Assembly (NCBI GenBank): GCA_017474765.1
Contig: JAFVGW010000002.1
Location: forward strand, 1 to 38,104
Source of the DNA: Salinivirgaceae bacterium
GTDB taxonomy: Bacteria; Bacteroidota; Bacteroidia; Bacteroidales; SZUA-534
Direction: 5' to 3'
Length of the DNA stretch: 38,104 nucleotides
The notes beneath the pieces were generated by a model. It was not told the DNA's origin, searched no databases, and worked only from the letters and a program-made list of their open reading frames with translations. Made by a program: the position numbers and the translations under genes. This document shows, in pieces, positions 25,970-33,416 of the stretch. The stretch's first letter is position 1. Each line of letters begins with the position of its first letter.

Positions 25970-27142
25970 ATGAAAAAGATAGGAACAATATTTGGTATGG
26001 CATTGATGCTGTTTGTTTTATCAACATGCAGCAACGACAACATTGAGCATGCCGTGGTACAGGACGTTTCCGGTATTGACTTGAATGTAGAGCACTATTA
26101 CGACTATTTTTTACTTAATTGGTCGCAACCCAAAATACGCACCAATAAAGGCGGTTATGCAGCGCTATTGTATAGTGTATACTCATACGACATCTACGTG
26201 AAAGGCGCCGATGATGACTCTTTCGTTTATTTGAAATACGCATATGATGGTGAAGCGTTTATTTATAGTGAAGAGATATTTTCGGTAATTGGCTATGGCC
26301 AAGACAAGGTTGTTTTTGGCATAAAATTAAAAGATGATCAAGAATCAGATTTTCTCAAAATTTCAGACGGTTACGATATGGCTGATCAGCCCGGCCCCAC
26401 TCATGACGACGTGGTAATTACCGTGTCGGCTGATAGTAACAGGGGCACTGTAACCGGCGGCGGTACATACGCTTATGAGAGCACGGTGACGCTCACAGCT
26501 GTTCCTAACGATGGTTATGAGTTTGATAAGTGGAATGATGGCGCAACCGTAAATCCAAGAGAGATTTATGCTTCTGAAGATTTGAATCTTGTGGCTTATT
26601 TTTATGAATGCGACAAGAATCTCTATCCTGCAGGCACATTGTCGAATGGATGGATAGTGCGCGGGCAGAATCAATACAGAGATTTGAAATACTCAATTGA
26701 TATTGTGCATAGTGGAATTGAGCCTGGCGACACTTGCGACGTGCAATTAATCTCGCCATGCTGGAAAAATATCGGAAAAGAAGGCGATTCGTTTAACCTT
26801 GGGATTGAAGCGAAGTATGAAGGTGAAGCCGATGAAGGTATTTTGCGCATATTCCCCGATAAAGTTTTCTATAACAAAACGCCAAACATGCAGTTGGTTG
26901 ATGACAATAACGAACCTGCAGGTGTGTATGAAGTGGCTCTTCCCAACAAGCCAGATTATTGGATAATTTTTGGTTATGCTCGTAATATCGGTCCTGATGG
27001 CGCCGATTCAATTCGCGTCAACATCGGATTTGGCGGCGTTCCTGGTACTTATAGTTTAAGAATGGTTAGGCTTGATACTTACGATTGGGAAAAAGAAGAA
27101 GATAAATGTGTGGGGAAATATTGGTATAGAGAAGAAGATTGA
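25970..27142 (+). CDS. Lipoprotein with an InlB B-type (Listeria-Bacteroides) repeat, 390 aa
   Basis: The lipoprotein signal ends LSTC (Cys20). Residues about 145-215 form one InlB_B/Flg_new repeat: VTVSADSNRGTV is followed by YAYESTVTLTAVPNDGYEF, DKWNDGAT and a closing LVAYF strand. The N-terminal part (about 30-140) and C-terminal part (about 220-390) are not recognised; both look beta-rich. The gene begins 5 bases after a compact SusC-like receptor and occupies the place a SusD lipoprotein would hold, so I infer it is the surface partner of that receptor. A strong terminator follows. Ligand unknown. Confidence 0.75.
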   Translation: MKKIGTIFGMALMLFVLSTCSNDNIEHAVVQDVSGIDLNVEHYYDYFLLNWSQPKIRTNKGGYAALLYSVYSYDIYVKGADDDSFVYLKYAYDGEAFIYSEEIFSVIGYGQDKVVFGIKLKDDQESDFLKISDGYDMADQPGPTHDDVVITVSADSNRGTVTGGGTYAYESTVTLTAVPNDGYEFDKWNDGATVNPREIYASEDLNLVAYFYECDKNLYPAGTLSNGWIVRGQNQYRDLKYSIDIVHSGIEPGDTCDVQLISPCWKNIGKEGDSFNLGIEAKYEGEADEGILRIFPDKVFYNKTPNMQLVDDNNEPAGVYEVALPNKPDYWIIFGYARNIGPDGADSIRVNIGFGGVPGTYSLRMVRLDTYDWEKEEDKCVGKYWYREED

Positions 27143-27182
27143 TGGCATCAACTGTTGAAGTGCAGCGCAATCTTTAAAATAG

Positions 27183-27212
27183 AAAAGCCGATTCGTTTGA
27201 ATCGGCTTTTTT
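27183..27212. terminator. Strong bidirectional terminator
   Basis: AAAAGCCGATTC / GAATCGGCTTTT, 12-bp perfect stem with GTTT loop and T runs on both strands. It ends the SusC-like operon from the left and tRNA-His from the right. Confidence 0.9.
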
Positions 27213-27214
27213 AG

Positions 27215-27288
27215 GGTGCGGGGTGGGGCTCGAACCCACGACATTCAGAACCACAATCTGACGCTCTAACCAACTGAACTACGCGCAC
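27215..27288 (-). tRNA. tRNA-His (anticodon GTG)
   Basis: On the minus strand the anticodon stem CAGA / TCTG encloses TTGTGGT with GTG in 34-36. The T arm GTGGG-TTCGAGC-CCCAC is perfect. A C73 discriminator and a G in the -1 position are as expected for tRNA-His. The acceptor arms GTGCGCG and CCCGCAC contain a C6-C67 mismatch. A likely -7 sequence, TAACTTTTG, lies at 27301-27309. Confidence 0.92.
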
Positions 27289-27388
27289 CATTTGGTGCGG
27301 CAAAAGTTATGTCGGCAACCGTTCAACAAATGCAAACACGTTATTCCCCGTCTTGAATTATTTGATAATTTGTTGCGAAATCACTTCG

Positions 27389-28279
27389 TCAACTTCCTAG
27401 CACCAGCACGCACACGCCGATAATAATCCCCGCAAGGGCAATGCCCTTCGATTTCAAGTTGTGTTCATGGAAGATGGCCGCGCCAAGCAGAAACGCCAGC
27501 ACAACGCTGCTGCGCCTGATGACTGAGACAACGCCAAGCAAGGCTTCGGGCCGCGAAAGGGCGTAGAAATACATGAAATCGGCCACAGAAAGTGTGATGC
27601 CAATCATCGGGATGATGATGCGGCAGTTGAACAGCGGCGGCACAGTGCGCTTGGGTAGCCAAAACGCCAGCGGAATCAGCATAAAAATGCCCATATAGAT
27701 TGAATACCAAGTTTGTACGGCCATACGGTCGTAGTGGGCAAGCAGGTATTTGTCGAAAAGCGACGAGACCGAGCCAAGCAGCGTGGCCGTGACAATGGCC
27801 CAAATGGCGTGGTTGCTCTTGAAGTTGATGCCTTCCTTCTTTCCCGCTTTCGCGAAAAGGTACGACGAGAAGATGACTACCGCAAAGCCAAGCCACTGCC
27901 AGCCGTTGAAGCGTTCGCCATAAATCAGAAAAGCGCCCGCTATTGTCCAGACGGGGCCCGTTGAGCGAATGGGCGCTACAATGGTTATCGGCAACTGGCT
28001 CAATGCTTTATAGGCAAAAATCCACGAACTGCCCACAATCATCGCCTTTATGAAATAGAGAAGATGCTCGTGAGCGGTGATTTCGGGCACGAAGAAAAGA
28101 TTGTCTTCAGAGACCGCCCCAAACCGCGACAGCATCAGCACAACGCTAAACAGCGCCGCACCCGTGGCGGTTGCCACAAACAAAACGGGAATAAAGGCAT
28201 TGCCCCGCAGCGATGCTTTTTTCAAAATGTCGTAGCAGCCCAACAGCGCACTCGACAACAACGCAAACAACAGCCACAT
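27389..28279 (-). CDS. EamA/DMT-family transporter, 296 aa
   Basis: About ten membrane helices in two EamA halves (residues roughly 1-140 and 150-296). The first helix is MWLLFALLSSALLGCYDILKK, and the family pattern of a small-residue and proline motif appears in the first half (PITIVAPIRSTGPVWTIAGA). Relatives export amino acids, metabolites or drugs in exchange for protons. The substrate cannot be read from the sequence. It is a single gene; a -7 box TACTTTCG lies at 28304-28311 on the minus strand, 21 bases after a TTG. Confidence 0.85.
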   Translation of the reverse strand: MWLLFALLSSALLGCYDILKKASLRGNAFIPVLFVATATGAALFSVVLMLSRFGAVSEDNLFFVPEITAHEHLLYFIKAMIVGSSWIFAYKALSQLPITIVAPIRSTGPVWTIAGAFLIYGERFNGWQWLGFAVVIFSSYLFAKAGKKEGINFKSNHAIWAIVTATLLGSVSSLFDKYLLAHYDRMAVQTWYSIYMGIFMLIPLAFWLPKRTVPPLFNCRIIIPMIGITLSVADFMYFYALSRPEALLGVVSVIRRSSVVLAFLLGAAIFHEHNLKSKGIALAGIIIGVCVLVLGS

Positions 28280-28530
28280 AATCTATGCTTCTGAAATCGG
28301 GCGCGAAAGTAGTCAATTACTATAAGTGTAAGCAACAAAAATCATTGTCCTTTAGCTGTTTTTATAGAATTTCGCTTTAGTGCGACAAGCGTTGTTTAAT
28401 CGTTTAACGTGTTGGCTAAATTTCAATTAATCAGGATGTTGGTAGTGATTAGCATGAATAAAATAATATTCGAGTAGGGTAATCGCCGCGAAAATTGTTA
28501 TATATGTGTAAACAATTAAATCATAAAGTC

Positions 28531-29160
28531 ATGAAACATTTATCGCTTAAATATTGCAAAGCAATTGCCTGTCTGTCAGTCTTTTTGCTTGCTTCGGTTT
28601 GCGGACATGCCCAATACTATAGGCATTATCATTTGATGCCGTATGCCATTAACCATCACATTATGAATGATATAGCACGAGAGGCTATGTTTGAGGGCAT
28701 AGTGTTGCGTGATTTCAGCAATGAGGCTATATGTACGCACCATTGCGCGGCAGCCAATAGGGCAACATTGGCGAAACTATGCGCACAGGAAATGGCCATC
28801 GATGCCACAGGTGCGCTTGCATACGATTTGCTTTCATTGACTGACATCAGCGACCGCGGTCTGCGAAATGCGGGTATCGCTCTTACTTGCGCACAAATTG
28901 CATTAAGCGCATCGGCAATTCACCAGGCTGAGCAGGCACGGAAAGAGGCCGTTGAGGCGCAACAGACAGACACTGAATCATCGTTGGACGAAGAGGTTGA
29001 AGACGAACAATTACGCAAAAAAGAGAATAAGGCACTGACGACACTCGCGATAATTGGCGCAGCCGCTTGGACTCTTGACGCACTTTTCGGCGATTATCCT
29101 GTGGGGTATCGCCACAGATATTACCATCGTCCACACAGACGCTATTATCGTTATTATTAG
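28531..29160 (+). CDS. Secreted protein of unknown family, copy A of a tandem pair, 209 aa
   Basis: A signal peptide ends near residue 28 (ASVCGHAQ). The rest is helical with a low-complexity acidic and Gln-rich linker (EAQQTDTESSLDEEVEDE, about 142-159), a short hydrophobic helix (TTLAIIGAAAWTLDALFGD, about 170-188) and an unusual basic-aromatic tail, GYRHRYYHRPHRRYYRYY. It shares four colinear blocks with the next gene: the signal peptide, AMFEGIVLRDF, TCAQIALSASAI with the linker, and LFGD. I start at ATG 28531 because it gives a clean signal peptide. I do not know the family. The His/Tyr/Arg tail could bind metal or anionic glycan; that is speculation. Confidence 0.65.
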   Translation: MKHLSLKYCKAIACLSVFLLASVCGHAQYYRHYHLMPYAINHHIMNDIAREAMFEGIVLRDFSNEAICTHHCAAANRATLAKLCAQEMAIDATGALAYDLLSLTDISDRGLRNAGIALTCAQIALSASAIHQAEQARKEAVEAQQTDTESSLDEEVEDEQLRKKENKALTTLAIIGAAAWTLDALFGDYPVGYRHRYYHRPHRRYYRYY

Positions 29161-29217
29161 GCAACACCGAGGCCAGTACCATATAGTATCTTGCAGATCA
29201 TCAGAATGATGTATGCG

Positions 29218-29742
29218 ATGATAAAATATTACAAAACAGTTGTTTGCATGACGGTTCTCATGCTCGCAACTGTTTGCGTATATGCAAATTGCTGCAACGA
29301 AAAAGCCAAAAAAGCTGTTTTCGACGGAATTGAGTTGCCTGATTTTGCAGACGTTTCCATGGAAATGCACAATCGTCTGATTTTCAATGGCACGTGCATT
29401 GCAACAACTTGCCCAGTAAAACTACATATCAGCACCAATCCAAAGTCGCTTGCTAACACTGAGCCAAAGAGACAAAACGCTCCCACCTGCACGCAATTCG
29501 CCTTGAGCGTTCCAACAATTTCAGAAGCAGTTCGCGGGCGCAGACTGGCTGCTGAATCACAACAATCGGACCTTGACTCATCGTTTGTTGATGACGGCAA
29601 AAACCACTGCGATGGCGAAAAAATCAGGAACGCATCGCTGCTTCTTCTGGACGGACTTCTATATTTGACTTTAGGAGTGCTGTTTGGCGACAATGACAAC
29701 AACGGCATATACGATTTATTTGAGCAGGAAAAAACTTTCTGA
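29218..29742 (+). CDS. Secreted protein of unknown family, copy B of a tandem pair, 174 aa
   Basis: The signal peptide IKYYKTVVCMTVLMLATVC aligns with that of the preceding gene. AVFDGIELPDF, TCTQFALSVPTI, AESQQSDLDSSFVDD and LGVLFGDNDN match its other blocks in the same order. The middle region is shorter and the basic-aromatic tail is replaced by NGIYDLFEQEKTF. The start is the ATG at 29218, 57 bases after gene A; the upstream TTG start lacks a sensible signal peptide. The pair is an old tandem duplication that has diverged strongly. Function is unknown. A hydrophobic stretch near residues 138-154 may be a membrane-interacting helix. Confidence 0.65.
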   Translation: MIKYYKTVVCMTVLMLATVCVYANCCNEKAKKAVFDGIELPDFADVSMEMHNRLIFNGTCIATTCPVKLHISTNPKSLANTEPKRQNAPTCTQFALSVPTISEAVRGRRLAAESQQSDLDSSFVDDGKNHCDGEKIRNASLLLLDGLLYLTLGVLFGDNDNNGIYDLFEQEKTF

Positions 29743-29794
29743 AGACCGTCCAAATTTGCCCAAAAACTTTTTGCCCAAACCACCTTTATTCCGT

Positions 29795-29802
29795 TAACTT
29801 TG
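29795..29802 (+). promoter_or_regulatory. -7 box of the antiporter gene
   Basis: TAACTTTG, full match to TAnnTTTG, 21 bases after a TTG (29771-29773). It gives a 45-50-base leader that ends in a T8 run just before the ATG. Confidence 0.6.
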
Positions 29803-29852
29803 CGCCACCTAAACAAGGCCCAGCGTTGGCGGGGCTGCATTTTTTTTGAGCA

Positions 29853-31346
29853 ATGGATATTCAAATAGAACTGCTGCTTTTGGTGGTTTCGATATTGTTT
29901 TTTGTGAGCATTCTGGTGGGGAAAGCCAGCAGCAAGTTCGGCGTGCCCATTCTTCTTTTGTTTCTGGGCGTGGGAATGCTTTTTGGCAGCGACGGCCTTG
30001 GAATCCAGTTCGACAACTACAATCTGGCGCAGACCATTGGCACTGTAACTCTCTGTATCATATTGTTTTCGGGCGGAATGGACACCAAAATCAACGACAT
30101 TCGGCCCGTTATTGCGCCGGGAATTGTTCTGGCCACCGTCGGGGTGCTGCTCACGGCCATTCTCACGGGCTTTGCCGCGTGGCTGATTCTGGGGCTCACA
30201 ATGAAATCGGTGGGCATTGGCGTGCTTACCGCAATGTTGCTGGCCGCCACAATATCGTCAACCGACTCAGCGTCAGTGTTTTCCATTCTGCGCTCGAAGG
30301 GGCTTCTGCTGAAACACAACTTGCGCCCCACGCTCGAACTTGAGAGCGGCAGCAACGACCCGATGGCTTACGTACTGACAATCACGCTGATAGGTTTGAT
30401 AAATTCTGATGCCGAGCCGTCGTACCTGATGGCTTTTGCATCGGTGCTTATGCAACTGGTGATTGGTGGTGCTGTTGGCTACCTGCTTGGTTCTCTGCTC
30501 GTTATCGTTATCAACCGACTGAAAATGGAAAACGCCACGCTCTACCCCATTCTGGTGCTCACGTTCTGCATTTTCATTTTCTCGTCCACCTACTACCTTA
30601 ACGGCAACAGCTATCTGGCTGTGTATGTGGGCGGTTTGGTCATTGGCAACTCGCGGTTTGTGCACAAGCGCTCAACGTCGAACTTCTTCGACGGCCTTTC
30701 GTGGCTGAGCCAGCTCTGCCTGTTCCTGACGCTCGGTTTGCTTGTCAATCCGTCTGAATTAGAGCCGATTATCGTTCCCGGACTGCTTATCAGCGTGGCA
30801 ATGATGTTCGTTACGCGGCCCGTCAGCGTTTTTCTGTCGCTGATGCCGTTCCGCAAATTCCAGTTCCGCGACAAAGTTTTTGTGTCATGGGTTGGTTTGC
30901 GCGGCGCTGTGCCAATCATTTTCGCCATTCTCACTTTGGCCAACGATGTGCCGCACGCCCGCCTGATTTTCAATCTGGTGTTCTTCTGCACGCTGGTGTC
31001 GCTCATTCTGCAGGGCACCACGCTGCCGTTTGTGGCAAAGCGTTTGCATGTGGCCGAAAAGCCCGACGACGCACTGAAACCGAAGAATTTCGACATTGAT
31101 TTTCCCGAAGAGATTAAATCGGCAACGTCCGAAATCCTGCTAACCGACAGCATTTTAAGCAACGGCTCGCGCCTGATGGATTTGGGAATGCCCGAAAAAA
31201 CGCTGGTGATTATGGTCCGCCGCGGCGACACATTCTTTGTGCCAACAGGCAGCACGCAACTGATGGCTGGCGATAAGTTGCTGGTTATCACCGATAATAA
31301 CGAGGCACTGGAAGAGACTTATAGGAAAATGGGAATTGTGGAGTAA
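29853..31346 (+). CDS. nhaP2: K+/H+ antiporter of the CPA1/NhaP2 type, 497 aa
   Basis: The N-terminal Na+/H+ exchanger domain (about residues 1-390, 12 or more helices) contains the ion-site helix segment STDSASVFSILR, then LESGSNDPMAYVLT, typical of CvrA/NhaP2. A cytoplasmic TrkA_C regulatory domain follows at about 405-497 (MVRRGDTFFVPTGSTQLMAG, DKLLVITD). The protein exchanges cytoplasmic K+ or Na+ for protons and helps control cell volume and pH; TrkA_C domains bind nucleotides such as c-di-AMP in some relatives. It ends 7 bases before the end of the convergent tcdA gene. Confidence 0.88.
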   Translation: MDIQIELLLLVVSILFFVSILVGKASSKFGVPILLLFLGVGMLFGSDGLGIQFDNYNLAQTIGTVTLCIILFSGGMDTKINDIRPVIAPGIVLATVGVLLTAILTGFAAWLILGLTMKSVGIGVLTAMLLAATISSTDSASVFSILRSKGLLLKHNLRPTLELESGSNDPMAYVLTITLIGLINSDAEPSYLMAFASVLMQLVIGGAVGYLLGSLLVIVINRLKMENATLYPILVLTFCIFIFSSTYYLNGNSYLAVYVGGLVIGNSRFVHKRSTSNFFDGLSWLSQLCLFLTLGLLVNPSELEPIIVPGLLISVAMMFVTRPVSVFLSLMPFRKFQFRDKVFVSWVGLRGAVPIIFAILTLANDVPHARLIFNLVFFCTLVSLILQGTTLPFVAKRLHVAEKPDDALKPKNFDIDFPEEIKSATSEILLTDSILSNGSRLMDLGMPEKTLVIMVRRGDTFFVPTGSTQLMAGDKLLVITDNNEALEETYRKMGIVE

Positions 31347-31353
31347 TCTTCGC

Positions 31354-32073
31354 CTACATTTCCGCCAAATCGCGGATAACCTTTGACGCACAATAAATTC
31401 CGAACAGCGCTGGCATGTACGATATGGTGCCGACGGTCGATTTTTTGTTCTCTTCGTCGTCAACTTCAACAACGGCGGCCTTGTCGGTCAATTCGGTTGA
31501 GAAAACAACAGTCAGACCTTTGTCAATTCCCTTGCGGTGCAAGCGTTTGCGTATCGAGCGTGCAAGTTTGCAGTTGAAGGTTTTGCTGATGTCGGCAATT
31601 TGCAGTTTGGTTGGGTCGGTTTTGCCGCCCGATCCCATGCTGCTTATGATGGGGAGCCCCCTTTGAATGCTGTGGTAAATCAGAAAAACTTTTGGTGAGA
31701 GCGTGTCGATGGCGTCAACCACATAATCGTATTTGTTTTCAAGCAGTTGCACCATCCGTTCATCGCGAATGAACTCGCTGACCACCGTCAGGTCGATGTC
31801 GGGGTTGATGTCGCGCAGACGGGCGGCCATAACTTCGGTTTTGGGCTTTCCAATCTGACTGTGCAACGCGGGTAACTGTCTGTTGATGTTTGAGTTGCTT
31901 ACCGTATCGCCATCAACAATTGTCATTCGGCCAACACCAGCGCGGGCAATCATCTCGGCCGCGTAGGCGCCCACACCGCCCAAGCCAACCACCAGAACGT
32001 GCTTCTGGCGCAGAAGTTCAAGTTTCTCGCTACCCAGCAAAAGTTCTGTCCGTTCTAACCAACTGTTGTCCAT
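31354..32073 (-). CDS. tcdA: tRNA threonylcarbamoyladenosine dehydratase
   Basis: 239 residues, ThiF/E1-like fold. The ATP-binding glycine loop is VVGLGGVGAYAAEMIARAG, followed by IVDGDTVSNSNINRQ, VVDAIDTLSPK and the TcdA signature SSMGSGGKTDPTK. The enzyme cyclises t6A37 of ANN-decoding tRNAs to ct6A using ATP. Its ATG overlaps the end of the TatD gene by 19 bases, so the two are translationally linked. Third gene of a leftward operon with the thioesterase and TatD. Confidence 0.93.
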   Translation of the reverse strand: MDNSWLERTELLLGSEKLELLRQKHVLVVGLGGVGAYAAEMIARAGVGRMTIVDGDTVSNSNINRQLPALHSQIGKPKTEVMAARLRDINPDIDLTVVSEFIRDERMVQLLENKYDYVVDAIDTLSPKVFLIYHSIQRGLPIISSMGSGGKTDPTKLQIADISKTFNCKLARSIRKRLHRKGIDKGLTVVFSTELTDKAAVVEVDDEENKKSTVGTISYMPALFGIYCASKVIRDLAEM

Positions 32074-32717
32074 CTGTTGCCGAATAATTGTGTTAAATTA
32101 CTGAAAATAATCGTTTTAAGTTCGTCAATGCTGATGTGCTTCAATTCAGCCGCAAAGGTATAAATATCGCTGATATCCAACTGTTTTGTGTCGGTTTCCA
32201 GAAATATGCAATCGTTTGGAACGTTTGCATAAACGCTCTGCAACTTACTGTCGGAAAGCAGTTTGTGACCAAACGAGAGTTTTGCGCCGTGAGTCAGAAG
32301 TTGAGCGGCAGTTGTTGCATTGCCGCTGAAACCGTGGAAAATCATCGGTATGCCGTGCTCTCGGCGAAGAATCTGCAAAAAGTCGGAATAGGTTCGCACA
32401 CAATGAATTATCACTGGCAGTTGGTGTCGTTTGGCAATGTCGAGTTGCTGCTCAAAAACGCTCATTTGCAGACTTATATCGGTGCGTACGGCGCGGTCGA
32501 TGCCTATTTCGCCCACAGCGGCCAGCCTACCACTCTGGCACAGGTTTTCAATCGCGGCAATCGTCTTCTGGTGGTCGCATTTGCCCACATTCCACGGGTG
32601 CAGACCTGCCGATGCAAACGTTGCATAAGGCGTTTCACTGATGTCATCAATGTTGACAAGTTCAATGCCCGAGCCTGTTTCGGTGTGAGTGTGGATGTTG
32701 ACAAACGGCGTCGTCAT
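32055..32717 (-). CDS. TatD-family metal-dependent hydrolase, 220 aa
   Basis: A compact TatD amidohydrolase with ordered metal and active-site motifs: NIHTHTE near the N-terminus, AGLHPWNV, AVGEIGID, VIIHCVR, FHGFSGN and FLETD. TatD proteins are 3'-5' exonucleases or general metallohydrolases. At 220 residues it is shorter than the usual 255-265, which is common for the Bacteroidetes type. The ATG shares one base with the stop of the thioesterase gene, and its end overlaps tcdA. Confidence 0.9.
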   Translation of the reverse strand: MTTPFVNIHTHTETGSGIELVNIDDISETPYATFASAGLHPWNVGKCDHQKTIAAIENLCQSGRLAAVGEIGIDRAVRTDISLQMSVFEQQLDIAKRHQLPVIIHCVRTYSDFLQILRREHGIPMIFHGFSGNATTAAQLLTHGAKLSFGHKLLSDSKLQSVYANVPNDCIFLETDTKQLDISDIYTFAAELKHISIDELKTIIFSNLTQLFGNRWTTVG

Positions 32718-33112
32718 CAGTCGAAATACTTGTCGAGTTCGGGTGCGCGCGACAGTTTTCCATCGACGGTTACCACCGTTGTGATGGTGGCATCGGCGCA
32801 GACCTGGCGTTCGGGAAGCAGCATTATCTTCTGGTGGAACAGCATTTTAAAGCCGTCGCGCTCGGCTGTTGTGGCCACCACAAACTCGTCGCGGCTGCGC
32901 AGCGGACGTTTGTAGCGAATGTCGACGCGGGCCACAACCACGTAGATGTTTTTCTCGACAAGTTCGGCAAAACTGATGCCGCGTTCAATGCACATCTCGT
33001 GGCGCGCGTGCTCAAAATAGTGCTGGTAGTTGGCGTTGTTCACAATGCCTTCCATATCGCATTCGTAGTCGCGAACCTTCATCTGCAGTTCGTGTGTCTT
33101 ATTGTTTTCCAT
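32717..33112 (-). CDS. Acyl-CoA thioesterase of the 4HBT/YbgC-FadM family, 131 aa
   Basis: Single hot-dog domain. The N-terminal active-site segment DYECDMEGIVNNANYQHYFE matches the D-x(n)-G-I-V-x-x-A-x-Y pattern of 4-hydroxybenzoyl-CoA thioesterase relatives, followed by the RVDIRYKRPLRSRDEFVV strand. It hydrolyses acyl-CoA thioesters in the cytoplasm; chain-length preference cannot be told. It leads the leftward operon with TatD and tcdA and has a promoter at 33147-33154. Confidence 0.9.
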   Translation of the reverse strand: MENNKTHELQMKVRDYECDMEGIVNNANYQHYFEHARHEMCIERGISFAELVEKNIYVVVARVDIRYKRPLRSRDEFVVATTAERDGFKMLFHQKIMLLPERQVCADATITTVVTVDGKLSRAPELDKYFD

Positions 33113-33146
33113 TGTTTTAAACGAGTTTCTGTATAAAAAATCAGCG

Positions 33147-33154
33147 CAAATTTA
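33147..33154 (-). promoter_or_regulatory. Promoter -7 box of the thioesterase-tatD-tcdA operon
   Basis: TAAATTTG on the minus strand, 21 bases downstream of a TTG. The leader to the ATG at 33112 is about 30 bases. Confidence 0.55.
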
Positions 33155-33248
33155 ATTTTTTTGGGCTATCGTTTGCAATCGCGTAAAAGTCTGTTTTTTA
33201 AAGAAATGAGTTTTAATATTATTGTTAAATAGAACTACGCAAACGTTA

Positions 33249-33270
33249 GCCTAAAAACTGATTTTTAGGC
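33249..33270 (+). promoter_or_regulatory. Perfect 9-bp hairpin/palindrome upstream of an orphan promoter
   Basis: GCCTAAAAA, loop CTGA, TTTTTAGGC. It ends 18 bases before the -7 box at 33289, where an operator or a terminator of upstream reads could sit. No T tract follows on either strand. Confidence 0.5.
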
Positions 33271-33288
33271 AGTTGCGGTAAACGGGTT

Positions 33289-33296
33289 TATCTTTG
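33289..33296 (+). promoter_or_regulatory. Orphan rightward -7 box
   Basis: TATCTTTG is a full TAnnTTTG match, pointing into a stretch with no rightward gene. A TTG lies 13 bases upstream, shorter than the normal spacing. Confidence 0.5.
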
Positions 33297-33301
33297 CATC
33301 G

Positions 33302-33408
33302 TAATCGGGAAGAAAAAGTTACCCGATTCCGAACAAAGAGTTTAGTGGTTATTACGTGGTATTAGTTGTGGAGCGAGTTTGCTGAGAAGGCGGCTCGCTT
33401 TTGTTTTG
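33302..33408 (+). ncRNA. Candidate small RNA of about 107 nt
   Basis: The segment starts at the expected transcript start of the orphan promoter and ends in a terminator. The 5' part folds as AATCGGG (33303-33309) with CCCGATT (33322-33328). A G/U-rich middle with GTGGTTATTAC and GTGGTATTAG repeats is followed by the terminator stem AGCGAG / CTCGCT and T-rich tail. There is no open frame of note. It runs toward, and stops just short of, the convergent NamZ gene end. I cannot match it to 6S, 4.5S SRP RNA, tmRNA or another named RNA by eye. Confidence 0.45.
33372..33407 (+). terminator. Terminator of the candidate small RNA
   Basis: AGCGAG (33372-33377) pairs with CTCGCT (33394-33399), with TTTTGTTTTG following. 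Only the rightward strand has the T tract. Confidence 0.6.
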
Positions 33409-33416
33409 TCAAATAC

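Noticed and set aside
29803..29852. Possible riboswitch or attenuator in the antiporter leader
   Set aside because: Only a 4-bp GCCC/GGGC stem precedes the T8 run and the leader is about 50 bases, too little to support a riboswitch.
32136..32915. 259-codon plus-strand frame across the TatD and thioesterase genes
   Set aside because: It spans two real genes on the other strand that carry intact catalytic motifs, and has no promoter of its own.
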